Source: Geosiphon pyriformis | Lineage: Eukaryota; Glomeromycota; Glomeromycetes; Archaeosporales; Geosiphonaceae | Direction of reading: 5' to 3' | Length of the DNA stretch: 38,953 nt | NCBI GenBank assembly: GCA_016748015.1 | Contig: JAAOMT010000418.1 | Coordinates: forward strand, 1-38,953 | Shown: piece by piece, positions 10,837 through 21,299 of the stretch | How positions within the stretch are numbered: the first letter of the stretch is position 1 | How the letters are laid out: the number at the start of each line of letters is the position of its first letter | Made by a program: the position numbers and the translations under genes | Notes under the pieces: generated by a model | What the model saw: the letters and a program-made list of their open reading frames with translations, nothing else | Told to the model about the DNA's origin: nothing | Database searches by the model: none

Positions 10837-10851
10837 TGCCGACCATCGGCA
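10837..10851. promoter_or_regulatory. Inverted repeat upstream of CHS7-like gene
   Basis: TGCCGA-CCA-TCGGCA is a perfect six-base inverted repeat about 580 bases before the ATG at 11430. It sits in a GC-richer patch that also has ATTGG (inverted CCAAT) followed by CCGCGG at about 10768-10778. It could be a site for a dimeric transcription factor; no factor can be named. Confidence 0.3.
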
Positions 10852-11429
10852 TAAACGTAATAGTGAGCCTTGTGGTACTTTGTTTCACTTTTTTTTTTCT
10901 GTTTTTCTTTTCAAGGGGGTTTAATAATAGTCTAAATTAAGGAGAAGTAGAAACGAATCAAACATTATCAAATTACGATTTCTCTAAAAACAAATTTCTC
11001 TAACAATTTATTCTTTTTGACTCGCGTTTGATTTTTTTCTTTGTTGTCTAAAACTATACTAGTAACAACTCTCGTTCTTTTTGACCTAATTTTCTAATGC
11101 TGATTATTTTTTACAATTAATAAAATCTTGTTATCCCTTTTCAACTAAAATTTAAAAGTGCCCGCATTGTGAAATTTCAAACCAGAACGAAATTTTGATC
11201 TTTGGAAACAAACGAGGTTGAAGCTTAAACAGAAATACACCTTCCAAGCGACCTGACTTGTCGATTTTTTAACTTTCAGAATTATAGAGCTGCATTCAAC
11301 CTTTACTCCCAGTTACCAAAGAATCCTTATTACAATAAGCTCTATAATTTTATTTAGCCTTTTCAAATAAATACTCTTGCTCTTTTGAAGAATAAAACCA
11401 AAATCTTGGACTAAAATCAAACACGAACA

Positions 11430-12912
11430 ATGGCACAATTTGGTGACTTTAAAGGAATCTGTGAAATGGTTGCGTTGACCGTTTGTCCACTTGTAGGAAC
11501 AACTGAAGGTATTGAACCGAAATGTTACTCGAGAAACGTTGAAGTTGCCGGAACGTTATTTTTTCAACCAGGTAAATCGAATCCCATGATTTAGTACGAC
11601 TTTTGCTTTGAAATTGACTTTGATTCGTTAAAAGTATCCCCGCGACCCCCCTTCTAATAATAACATGGTTCTTTCTATGACATGAATTGATTTAGCTACC
11701 CTTATAATCCATTTGATTGCATTGGTTATGACATCCATAATGATTTATCACATAAAATCAAAGTATACTGCTGTGGGTCTGTATTTATTTACAACTTCTA
11801 TATGTGTATTTCACATACAAACTAATTATTCAATCTAATCAACTAAATAATAAAAAAAAGGTCGTAAAGAAATTGTCATGTTCTTTTATATGTACATGAT
11901 GGTCACGTTCTTGGAGTTACTGCTTATCTCGGGTATTATTCCGACCGCGTCTTCGGTATATCCAGTAAGTTTTTTTAGTTTAAGAATTGAATAGGCAAGA
12001 TGAGAAAAATGGGAATCAGCGTATGATGGATTTTTTTCATGCAATGAGATCAGGACAAATCTAATAATTCAAGATTTTTGTTCATTTTATTAAAAATTTT
12101 CAGAGAAAATTATCCGCCTTCATTATAGATTACTCAATTATCTTAATTCTACAATCAATTTAGTATTTTACAGCCGTTCATGTTGGACTTATTACCGCTA
12201 CTTTTTGGTGTTTATTATTGAACGGCTTCGTCGGTTTCCAATTCGCTGAAGATGGCACACCACTATCCCTTTGGGTATTTATTCATTCCAATATATTTCA
12301 AGTAACAAATATGATCTTTTTTTTAAAAAAATTTTTATCAAAATATCTATTCCCTTTTTTTATTACATCACAGTCGATTCGTATATCTTCCCTAATCATC
12401 TTTGTCGCAGTTTTCTTTCTATCGATCGCCACATTCAAAGAGATAGCCGCGTTTAATCCTTTGAAACCGGTCGCGTTATGGATTGTATTGTACATCTTTA
12501 ATGGAGCAGCACTTGCCATCTACGTGATTCTTCAAATCGTATTGGTAATAAACACATTAGATGATCGCTGGCCATTAGGTGATATCATGTTCGGCATTGC
12601 ATTCTATGTAATCGGCCAAGTGATCTTGTACGTTTTCTCGGTACAAATTTGTGAAACCGCTAAGCATTATATAGATGGTTTATTCTTTGGTACCATCTGC
12701 AGTCTGTTGGCTGTGATGATGGTTTACAAGTATTGGGATTCGATTACCAAGGAAGATCTGGAATTCTCTGTGGGTAATAAACAGAATACATGGGAGGTTA
12801 AACAGCTACTTAGAGAAGATGAATTGGCTTATGCTAATTTTAATCAATCCACTGGATTTATTGGTGGGTACAATCAATCATCACAACCATATCATCAACA
12901 AAGTGGCTATTT

Positions 12913-12945
<33 letters not shown>

Positions 12946-12991
12946 GCAACAACAGCAACAACATTATGGAGGGTATGCTGATGGCTATTGA
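11430..12991 (+). CDS. CHS7: Chitin synthase export chaperone, Chs7 family
   Basis: Five exons (11430-11571, 11696-11776, 11861-11964, 12164-12274, 12374-12991) give 351 residues. Chs7-type proteins are multi-pass ER membrane proteins needed for class IV chitin synthase to leave the ER. Family blocks include FGDFKGICEMVALTVCPLVG at the N-terminus, LLNGFVGFQFAEDGTPLSLW, DDRWPLGDIMFG, DGLFFGTICSLLAVMMVYK and WDSITKEDLEFSVG. About seven hydrophobic segments can be counted (from residue 48 on). The C-terminal tail after about residue 275 is cytosolic-looking, rich in N, Q, Y and G, with a 16-glutamine run, then HYGGYADGY. All introns are GT-AG. The ATG at 11430 lies in a CAACAATGG context and opens directly into the conserved N-terminus. 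Confidence 0.93.
12914..12963 (+). repeat. CAA/CAG repeat coding polyglutamine
   Basis: An in-frame CAA run interrupted by CAG codons encodes 16 glutamines near the C-terminus of the Chs7-like protein. The CAG interruptions slow slippage. Length may vary between strains or nuclei. Confidence 0.85.
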
Positions 12992-13405
12992 GCAGGGTAT
13001 TTAAAAGGATTTTATTTAGACTTTTGGTGATCTTTACTGCATCCCATCAAACTGTATAATTTTTTGTAATCATTATATTTTTACTTCAGTAATATAGTAT
13101 TCTTTCATTGATAATAGTTGTAATATTTTTTTTGTATTTTGATCTTGACCAAACTATTTTATGAACTCAAAATTTTTGTTAGTCATAACATCATTCATGA
13201 TTTTGATTGTTTCAGATCACGTTTAAACTGAATTCAAAAGTCGTTGCGGCGATCGTCAATTTTTATTTAATAAACCAATCGAAACTAACCATGGTAATCA
13301 AAGGATCAAAAATAAAAATCAACTGATATTATATATATATTTTTTGATATTTTAAATGAATAAATCATGAGTTTAACGCTTCTGAATGAATAATCTCTGA
13401 GTATT

Positions 13406-13804
13406 CTAAATAATTATTATAAAAGAATGAAGTGAAGGACGACCAAAAACTCTAATTATCAAATCTACCATCTTAAACCCAACACCTACTCTAACCACTC
13501 GAACTAACACTTGCATGCTAAAAACTTTGATCTCTATTGCTTTTTTTACGGGAATTCTAAGTTGATCAAGTAGTATTGCGATCAGATTCAAAATATCAGT
13601 GTGTAGAGATTTTTTAATATCGTTAACAGCATGATCACATGATAATGTTGATGGTGGGGCTGATACTTCTACTTCAAAGATTTCTTTATCATCGAATAAT
13701 CGAACTCCCAGCAAGAAGTTTGAAGTGAAGGACGACCAAACGACATTAGCCGAATTATTTCTAGCTAGTGCTAGATCTATGCCGTACATTTTAAAGCACC
13801 TCAA
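13406..13804 (-). pseudogene. Uncharacterised coding fragment, repeat copies 2-3
   Basis: A frame of about 130 codons without a convincing start (its first codon is TTG) reads CFKMYGIDLALARNN, VVWSSFTSNF, then an amphipathic stretch, and ends GRPSLHS. The 20 bases at 13721-13740 recur exactly at 13428-13447, read in another frame (WSSFTS becomes GRPSLHS), and TTTAARATG recurs ahead of each. So the frame spans two tandem copies of one unit, the second shifted. I do not recognise the family. Decay is more likely than a working gene. Confidence 0.35.
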
Positions 13805-13863
13805 GGTTACTCCCCAGATAACTAAGTAGAAACATAAGAAGCAAAATGGGCGTCACAATAGTT

Positions 13864-14019
13864 TTAAGATAGATCAAACACAAAGAAAGTATTAGCACGA
13901 ACAGGAATTACACGTATTTGAGGAGTTAGTGACGGCCAAGTGTATTCAAATGCAGTCCCAACGTTCATATCCTCATCAACAACTAAATCCATACTGTAAA
14001 TTTCCAACCTAACCCGAGG
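13864..14019 (-). pseudogene. Uncharacterised exon-like fragment, repeat copy 1
   Basis: After a possible acceptor (TTATAG) at 14020, 51 codons read RLEIYSMDLVVDEDMNV, EYTWPSLTPQ and a C-terminal VFDLS before TAA. The pattern Y-[SG]-[MI]-DL followed by a W-[PS]-S motif matches the fragment at 13406-13804, so these look like duplicated units of one unknown protein. No start exon could be found upstream (14020-14340). Confidence 0.3.
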
Positions 14020-15806
14020 CTATAAGCGTCGTATAATAAAAGATACAAAAAACAAAAGGGTTAACAAATTAAAAAATTTTGAAATAATAATATAAAAACA
14101 TGGTAACCTTGTTTGTTTGGGCTCGTTGCGAAATCTCCTTGACTAGGACTCAAGCCGAAACATAAAGTAATAACCAGAAAGAGTTTGATAATGTGAAGTC
14201 AAACACCAAGTTTTCTGATAATGGAGGTTATATTTCACCGGAATAGTTTGGTTTAGGTTGAATGCTAAAATTTTGTTTTTTTAAAGGAAGTATAAGTTTG
14301 GGAATATATATAACAGCAAAAGAATTGTGAAAAAACAAAAAAAAAATTTTTTTTTTTTTATAGATAACATCTTGATCTTTTGGTTAATCCAAAAAAGGGG
14401 TCAGTGTAACTCTTACAATCGTATGACAATGACAGTCGCTGTTTATTTATAGATTGTTTAATTATTTTAAAATGTAAAAAAATAATAAATCTTTAAATAT
14501 CCAAAATTTATAAAAACTATCACTTTTTTAAAAAAAAGAGTATTCTGCAATATTCCTTAAATCAATTATTTGAAATTTATGACCGAAAATAGGTAACCCT
14601 CGAAAATAAGAAACTGAAAAATTACAAAATAAGAAACCTTTTTTTAAAAAAACTTATTTATTATTATTATTAATTTTTAATTCGTTAAAATGCATCTGAA
14701 ATAATAAAATAAGAATTTTTTTTTCTATTTGTTATTTGTACTACTATATAGACAAAAGATTAGAAAAATGAGAAACTTTCCATTTTAAAGGGCTTGATGA
14801 TCACAAAAATAGGTTTCTTATTTTCGGTGATGGGTTCTTTTTATTAATAACCAAGCTATTTAGCGAGAAAAAAATTTGAAAATACAATTAAAGAAATTTA
14901 AAAGAAAATATTTAAGAATTGCTTCAAAAAAAAATCTTTTATTAATTAAAACACAACAAAAAAATAAAATTAATTAATATATTAAATGTAAAGTTTGTCG
15001 CGTTGTGATGGTTTTTGTCGCGTTGTAATCATTACCCATCGCCAAGCCACACTATTTTTAGGATAAATTTTGAATGATGCCACAAGTTCACTTTGGTTTT
15101 GTTGCTATATTTAATACAAATATAAAATAAAGATAATAGTCTCTAATTGTTGTTGTACACAATAATGTTTTTTTTTTTTTTAATTTAGATATAATAATAA
15201 CAAAAAAAACACAAAACAAGTTATGTTTATTTATTTTAAAAAATTGGGCTAATATTATAAAAATCAAAACAATATATTTTTTAAAATATTTTTGAATGAA
15301 TAGTTTTTGTCTTAATATTTGGTATTTTTTAATAATTAAATGTATTTTTAACAATTGAATACAGTTTAATAAGTGCATATAATTTAAAAATTAATAATCA
15401 ACTTTTAATACTAATAAAAATACTTTCAATATTTAAAAAACTTTTAAAATAAGCACATATCTATAATATTAATAGTTTGATTTAAGTATAAATTTTTTTC
15501 TTACTCAAGATTCTAAATATGAAAAATATATTGTAAAATATATTAAATAATTACCTATTTAAGGAAATTAAATTCAGATTATATCGTGTGAAAATAAATG
15601 TTGTAAATCCTTTAAAATGCATCATAGTGATAAAGAAAATGTGATTAAGCAATAAATAAATTGGATACCTAGGATGTGTAACTGAGCTTCAAAGTAGGAA
15701 ATCATTCCAGATATACGAGATCGTTTCCATTGTTAATAAAACACAGAGAACTAAAAACTACGCTAACCTGGCTTTTCAATCTTCTTCTCACACCGCGAAG
15801 ACACCA
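14020..15806. other. AT-rich spacer with MITE-like element
   Basis: No gene supported; frames here are low-complexity. An A10/T15 run lies near 14337-14360. A small inverted-repeat element occupies about 14582-14828 (separate entry). The stretch from about 15650 onward is less AT-rich and probably carries the promoter of the gene at 15807. Confidence 0.5.
14582..14828. mobile_element. MITE-like inverted-repeat element
   Basis: ACCGAAAATAGG starts at 14582 and CGAAAATAAGAAAC lies at 14601-14614; the exact reverse complement GTTTCTTATTTTCG lies at 14813-14826, inside GGTTTCTTATTTTCGGT (14812-14828). A third, direct partial copy (AAAATAAGAAACCTT) is at about 14626-14640. The roughly 250-bp span with matching ends and no coding capacity suggests a non-autonomous DNA transposon. 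No clear target-site duplication was found. Confidence 0.4.
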
Positions 15807-16376
15807 ATGGTAAGCGATCTCCAACGTTTTGTAGAACGTTTCGTACAAGTCTATCAAGCGCCAAACGAACAACAAGAGCGAAACTTTCTGATAATTTTAA
15901 AATCCAACATTCTGCCGGGTCAAGAACTTTGGTTAGGTTACAAACGCCGAACCACCAACCCAACTTCACAGTACAACAAAGAGAAAGCAATAAAACAATG
16001 GGAGGATGCACCGACGTCTGCTTGTGGCATGGACGCATTTGTCACCTTGTTAACTAGTGTTTCGTATAATTTGCCGTTGTTTGAATGTTTGGCCGAGATT
16101 TTGATCCCGACGAGGGAGTTGGTTATGCGTTGGATGGCACCTTATTTACATCGACACAATAAGTATGACTTTGAGGAGGATAGTTGGCTGTGTGATCCAT
16201 GGGGAAGTGGCTATTGGACAGAGGATACTAGGGAATTAAATTTGAGACGGGATATGATTCATTGTTTGGATATTTTGAGAATGTTCAACGGACGGGAAGA
16301 TGTTATTGCTGAGGCGTTGGCGATTTTAGAGGAGAAAAATGTATCGGTTTACTTGAAGGCTTATTGTCAAGGTTAA
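15807..16376 (+). CDS. Uncharacterised protein, paralogue A of convergent pair
   Basis: A single-exon 189-residue protein that I do not recognise. It shares about half of its residues with the product at 16969-17574. Shared blocks are RF.ER....Y.AP near the start, FLIILKSNI (about 27-35), KAI.QW..APTS.CGMDAFVTLL (about 60-82), SYN.P.FECLAE (about 85-96), RELV.RWMAPYL (about 102-114), WLCD and FNGRE.VI..AL.ILE near the end. Sharing of whole blocks in two separately diverged copies implies selection on protein function. It appears soluble and mainly helical, with no signal peptide or membrane segment. Invariant Cys, Trp and Asp residues (CGMD, WLCD) are candidates for function. Codon use is more GC-balanced than the flanks. 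Confidence 0.75.
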   Translation: MVSDLQRFVERFVQVYQAPNEQQERNFLIILKSNILPGQELWLGYKRRTTNPTSQYNKEKAIKQWEDAPTSACGMDAFVTLLTSVSYNLPLFECLAEILIPTRELVMRWMAPYLHRHNKYDFEEDSWLCDPWGSGYWTEDTRELNLRRDMIHCLDILRMFNGREDVIAEALAILEEKNVSVYLKAYCQG

Positions 16377-16968
16377 AAGAATCTGAATTAAAATTGAGAA
16401 TCTGAATGGGGAATTATTTGAAAATATCGGGTACTGGATCTTTGATGAAATAAGATTATGCCAAGAGTATGTGAGTTTACTTCAAAAAAGTTTGATTTTG
16501 ATGTTAAGATTTGATTAAATTCTTAAAAAATCCATGGAAATTAAAATAGATCATCGAACAGACTAAAAGATCTCATTACGGCAATTCTTTAGAGCTCGAA
16601 CTTGGACATTATAAGGTTGAATAGTATATTGAATTAAGAAGTTAGCAAAACTTAAATTAAAATATTTGAAACACAATTATTAATGATCAATCAATCGATT
16701 AATCGATTGATTGATTTAAGACCAAGCTGAGGTCGTTTAATGAACGGAAATCAAGGCAATCTGGATTAGTCGGTTTTTTAACAAATTAATCCAACAGAAT
16801 AATCAGACTTCATCATAAATATCTCGAATATAACAAATAACTTATTTTTATTATGAAAGGAGTTAACAGATAAAATTCAGTTTTTCACACGTTTCACTAA
16901 CACCAAAACAGCCACTAAGACTTACTCATCAGATATAAAAAAGAATATCAACTAAACCATCCTCAACA
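16377..16968. other. Spacer between convergent paralogues
   Basis: Contains the 3' ends of both genes and a 30-bp perfect palindrome (16686-16715). No gene seen. Confidence 0.6.
16686..16715. repeat. 30-bp perfect palindrome
   Basis: The sequence from ATCAATCAATCGATT to its exact reverse complement is a 30-base palindrome with no spacer. It lies almost midway between the stop codons of the two inverted paralogues (310 and 253 bases away). It is built partly of ATCA units. It could mark the symmetry centre of an inverted duplication or a two-way 3' end; both are inferences. Confidence 0.85.
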
Positions 16969-17574
16969 TCACCATGGTGTCTCCTCATCTGAAATCCCTC
17001 TCAACATAACCTTCAAATACATCGGCATCTCAGCTTTCTCCAATATCTCCAAAGCTATATTAATTACCTGCTCCCTACCATTAAATTGTCGTAATACATC
17101 AACACACTCACAAATCCCATGTCGTAAATACATCTCACCCACATCTCGATTCATATACTCTGGACCCATTCGTCGTTGATCACATAACCACATATTCTGG
17201 GCTGGAATATATTTACTAAATCTTTTCAAATATGGTGCCATCCACCTAATTACCAACTCTCGTGATGGTGTCACGACCTCGGCTAAACACTCAAAAAAAG
17301 GCGTATTATAGGAAGCAGCGTTTAACAAAGTTACAAAAGCGTCCATACCACACGAGGAAGTGGGGGACTCGTCCCATTGTGTTATTGCTTTTTTCTCATC
17401 ATAGGGTTTTTGGTCTCGTTGCTCCGCAAATCGTTTTTTATATCTTAACCAAATTTCAATGCCGATTGGTATATTTGACTTGAGGATGATTAGAAAGCGA
17501 GATTCATGCCACTCTGATGGGGCTATGTATAAAGTGATTAGTCGTTCGATGAAACGGTGAAAATCAACCGACAT
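16969..17574 (-). CDS. Uncharacterised protein, paralogue B of convergent pair
   Basis: A single-exon 201-residue protein, paralogous to the product at 15807-16376 and pointing toward it. It keeps the same order of blocks: RFLIILKSNI, KKAITQWDESPTSSCGMDAF, SYNTPFFECLAE, RELVIRWMAPYL, MWLCD, FNGREQVI. It differs by a few extra residues after the YKKR segment and by a longer C-terminal tail (GISDEETPW). The start at 17574 aligns with the start of the other copy, which supports both starts. No known domain is recognised. The gene is intact, so both copies are probably expressed proteins and not relics. Confidence 0.75.
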   Translation of the reverse strand: MSVDFHRFIERLITLYIAPSEWHESRFLIILKSNIPIGIEIWLRYKKRFAEQRDQKPYDEKKAITQWDESPTSSCGMDAFVTLLNAASYNTPFFECLAEVVTPSRELVIRWMAPYLKRFSKYIPAQNMWLCDQRRMGPEYMNRDVGEMYLRHGICECVDVLRQFNGREQVINIALEILEKAEMPMYLKVMLRGISDEETPW

Positions 17575-17799
17575 TTTTATTTCTGGTTATAATTGAAATG
17601 CTATGTAAAGGTAATTTTATTTTTGAGCCACGAGAAAAGTCGAACTGTGCGGGCTAAAGGAAAAGCACCACGAAAAGAGTTCATAAGTGATAGACCTATT
17701 GATATAGGTTAATCTGCAGTGTTTCAATTTGATAGATCGTCATATTTGATTCACATTATTTATTTATTTCATACTGTAATGAAAATCTTTAATTATATA

Positions 17800-19281
17800 C
17801 TATTTGGGCTCACGCTCACACTTTGGACAATCGCATTCAAACCCATAAAATGCGAGACCAAACAAGCGTTCCTTTTTACTCAATTTACTATCTACATACG
17901 AAATCATGAGCTGCTCCCCAGCTTGAATGATTTTGGCGGCCGTAAAAACCTGGCGACTCCATATATCCGACTTCGGAACATTAGTATGATGAGTGTTTGG
18001 CTCACAATTATGATTGATTAAGGAAGCCTGTGGAAGCAGACAGGCCGTATCAGGACGTCCATGTTCATCCTTGTTTGCAAAAGAATTGCAACCCAAGGTA
18101 GACAAACATGTGATGAAGATCCAAAAATCAAATTTAAGGTCATAAGACGAAATATTTAAAACACTTAATATTTTTTCATAAATCGTAGGCCAGTATGGAT
18201 TGAAATCAAGACCCTTTTTTCCTAGCCTTTCGTATCGAGCCAGATAAACAATTTCCGGAATATCAAGTGGATTAATTCCACGCATGTTTGCTACACTGAA
18301 TACTTTCAAAACCAATAAATAGAGTAAACCAATCGTGGACGATCCTGTTTGAGTAACCAAGAGGATTGGGTTGAGATCTCTACCACAAAGAGATTTATGA
18401 TATCGCTGAAATGCTAACCCAAAACATTCCTCGTTACAATAACTTTCATTACAATCTTCATTGATACAAGGAAACCTTTCCTTCATTTCCGATAAAGGAC
18501 GATTGCAATAGTCACAACGTGGCGTGAAATGGTTATTCACGCATAAGAATGGATCTTCTTGGAAAATAACTTCGCCTTCCTCGATTCTCGCTACAGAAAA
18601 TATTCCAAATTGGACTTGAGATTTATTCGAAGGAAAAGTCTCGGAATCATCGCAGTTTTTATGAGAAGATGCCGCTAATTTCTTGTTAAAGTTTGCGAGG
18701 TCAACTTTAAGTGCCTTTAAAGTGATTGCCCGAACATTTTCTTGAAGCCCTTCAAGAGTGTAACGGCCTCTACGATTACTAGATCGCGGATCCCAAGGAT
18801 AAGTAACGCTAAAGGTAAACTTTCCATTATTTCCTTCGTATTCCTTATAATACTTATGTTTTACAAGCTTCTTCTCTTCACGATGACAGAGATCTTCTTT
18901 GGCTAACAAATCCTTACGATCGATCGGAATGCTTAATGAGTTGAATCGCTGAAATTTCAACAATCCCCTGAACTTTTTTTGAGCCCATTGATAAAGCTCG
19001 AGAGCGATATAAGCTTCACCTTGACGGTAGGCCGCTTTGAAACCTAAAATCTGGAAATTCTGATTACTTAAAGCTCCATCAGTTTCGCGTATTAGGTTAG
19101 AGACGCGTATAGCATCCATCACAGCCAGTTCCGGGAATCCTTGTTTGAGATAAACATAAGCACGGTTACACCATAATGCCGGGTCTTTGGGAGATATGGT
19201 AATTCCTTTATTGTATTCGATGAGTGCAGTTTCATAATCCCGCCGTTTAATAGCGTCATTTCCAAGGGAACGATGGTTCAT
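17800..19281 (-). CDS. TPR-MYND-SET domain protein (SMYD-like)
   Basis: A single-exon 493-residue protein. Residues 1-125 form TPR-type helical repeats (GNDAIKRRDYETALIEYNKG at 7-26). A SET domain begins near 225 (FGIFSVARIEEGEVIFQEDP), is split by a MYND-like zinc cluster (C256, C259, C272, C277, C282, C286, H294, C299), and resumes with the cofactor-pocket motif NHNCEPN (423-429) and GEQLMISYVD (455-464). A post-SET CxCxxC cluster (CDCPKC, 483-488) closes it. These are the expected parts of an active SMYD-type lysine methyltransferase; its substrate cannot be told. I chose the first ATG (19281). The frame stays open upstream to about 19330 with hydrophobic codons and a possible acceptor (TTATAG), so an extra 5' exon is possible. 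It is intronless, unlike its intron-rich neighbours. Confidence 0.85.
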   Translation of the reverse strand: MNHRSLGNDAIKRRDYETALIEYNKGITISPKDPALWCNRAYVYLKQGFPELAVMDAIRVSNLIRETDGALSNQNFQILGFKAAYRQGEAYIALELYQWAQKKFRGLLKFQRFNSLSIPIDRKDLLAKEDLCHREEKKLVKHKYYKEYEGNNGKFTFSVTYPWDPRSSNRRGRYTLEGLQENVRAITLKALKVDLANFNKKLAASSHKNCDDSETFPSNKSQVQFGIFSVARIEEGEVIFQEDPFLCVNNHFTPRCDYCNRPLSEMKERFPCINEDCNESYCNEECFGLAFQRYHKSLCGRDLNPILLVTQTGSSTIGLLYLLVLKVFSVANMRGINPLDIPEIVYLARYERLGKKGLDFNPYWPTIYEKILSVLNISSYDLKFDFWIFITCLSTLGCNSFANKDEHGRPDTACLLPQASLINHNCEPNTHHTNVPKSDIWSRQVFTAAKIIQAGEQLMISYVDSKLSKKERLFGLAFYGFECDCPKCEREPK

Positions 19282-21299
19282 AATGATCAGCAACTTGGCG
19301 GTAAGAAAAATAATCAGAGAGCAAACAACCTATAAATACAAAAATATGTGTATAGAATCATATTCAAGTAAACAATTTCAATTTATCATTGAACTTAACA
19401 ATTTTCTGATAACCGATTGACATTGTCATATTAACGAGACTGAAATAAAGTTTATTATTAATCATCACCTTTCAAAAAATTGTCTATTCATTAACCACGC
19501 ATAGAGCTCAAGTATAATATATAAGATTTTGAACACTAATAAATTAAAATTCAATTTTATAAACTTAAGGAAGTATTAATAATTGTAATTAGATTTAACA
19601 TATGAAATTATAACTGCCACCATGTATATCCGGATAGAGTTTATGGAAATTAACGCATCATCCAAAAATGAAAACACAATTCTTTATAATAGAGATGACA
19701 TCTGCACACATTTGGCACCGACTTTAGCTATAAATTAATTGTCAAAAATCCAATACCTATTAATTAGTGTGACATGCCATTAACGAAAAAAATGATGGAA
19801 AATAGAAAAACTATTAAAAAAGATATGTATTGTTACACTTTGAAATTTGAAACAAAAAAACAATAAGAAATTACTTTTGATATTTAATATTTAATTTTGA
19901 TTCCTTTTTATTCAATAATTAAATATTTAATTCATCTAACTATTATTATTATTATTATTATTATTATTATCTCAATTTATAATAATTTTCAAATGTAATA
20001 AAATACAATAATTAAATTATGCACAACTCAAAATTTGTAAATCATTTTTAAACCTAAATTAATAAAATTAAAAATTGAATAATTATTAATTTGATTAAGA
20101 ATATTCACAATTTTATACTTGATTGAATTTTAAGTTTTTAAAATTTTTTTATTAATAATTATCAAAAAAAAATTGGTTTAATAATAATTTTAACATTAAA
20201 ATTTAATAAATATCATAATTTTGATTATAATTTATGAAAAAATTAAACAATACAATTATAAATATTTTCAAATATAAAAAATTTAAAAATTTATCAAAAA
20301 AACATTATAAAAAACAACAATTACAAAAACAGAAATAAAATTAAAAACTACAACAGATTTTAAAATTTTAAGTATAATAAAAGAAAAAAATTATCAAGTT
20401 CAATCTTAATTATAATATTTCATAAAATTTTTACATTTAATTTTATTAATTTAACATTTTAAATTATATTAAAACACAATTTTTTTTAAAAAATTAACTA
20501 GATTTAAAAATACAGCCAGTTATTAATATTAGTTTATTTAGATAAACATGTTTTTAATAGTGTTATTTAAATTAAAAAATTTTACTGTAATTAAGGCTAA
20601 TAAAACAGAATTAATAAAAACATTATTAATTAAAATTAAATAAATTAATATTTATATTTATTAATAATTATCTAATTATTATTTATATAATTAATAATTT
20701 AATTTAAACAATAAAATAATATAATTAAAATTTTATAAATATAAAAATATAAATTAATGTATTTTAATTTAAAATTAAATTTCTACACAAAATATATATT
20801 TTTTAATTTATAAAAATAGCTTAAACTGGTTTAACACAAAAATTAAAAACATATATATACATATTATATATTACAAATAATTTAAAAATAAAAATTATTA
20901 TTCTTATACCTAAAACACTTAGAAATATTGTTATTAAAACATTATTAAAAGTCTTAATATTTTATTCAAAATTTTAGTAATAATAATAATAAAATTATAA
21001 AATAATTTAAAGCTTTTAAAAATGTTATACAATATTTTTTAAATTTATAAATTGTTTAATATTTGAGAGTTTTATTAAACATAACAAAAAAACAAAAAAA
21101 GTTTAATGTAAAAAGTATTTTTCTGTAATAAAAAAATCGGAATGATTACATAAAAAACCATACAGCTGTGCACAATGCATTAATTGAAATTATCAATTTA
21201 AATTTCATTATTTTTAATAAAGGCATATTGTCAATAATGGCTGCCCAACAAAAATAGGTGTCCACCCAGTGCGATAATATAAATAACGATCTTTTGAAA
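19282..21299. other. 2-kb AT-rich spacer
   Basis: Extremely AT-rich, especially 19800-21100. An (ATT)n tract lies at about 19940-19970. A 38-codon frame at 19622-19738 begins in a strong GCCACCATG context but shows no recognisable protein. No gene is supported. Confidence 0.55.

Larger units (their letters stand above)
8345..11429. other. 3.1-kb spacer
   Basis: No coding gene could be supported. It holds an (AATT)n tract at 8732-8752, a tRNA-like sequence with an A20 tail at about 9129-9220, an AAT microsatellite near 10662-10682, and a less AT-rich patch at about 10755-10880 likely to belong to the regulatory region of the CHS7-like gene. Several frames of 60-80 codons here show no recognisable protein. 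Confidence 0.55.

Noticed and set aside
13428-13447. 20-base exact repeat as a possible attachment or target-site duplication
   Set aside because: Both copies sit at equivalent places in a duplicated coding unit, so duplication of the unit explains them.
15088-15378. 96-codon minus-strand frame
   Set aside because: Low-complexity Ile/Phe/Lys-rich translation of AT-rich DNA with no motif and no neighbours.
19622-19738. 38-codon frame with GCCACCATG start
   Set aside because: Good start context only; no recognisable protein, and such short frames are expected by chance.
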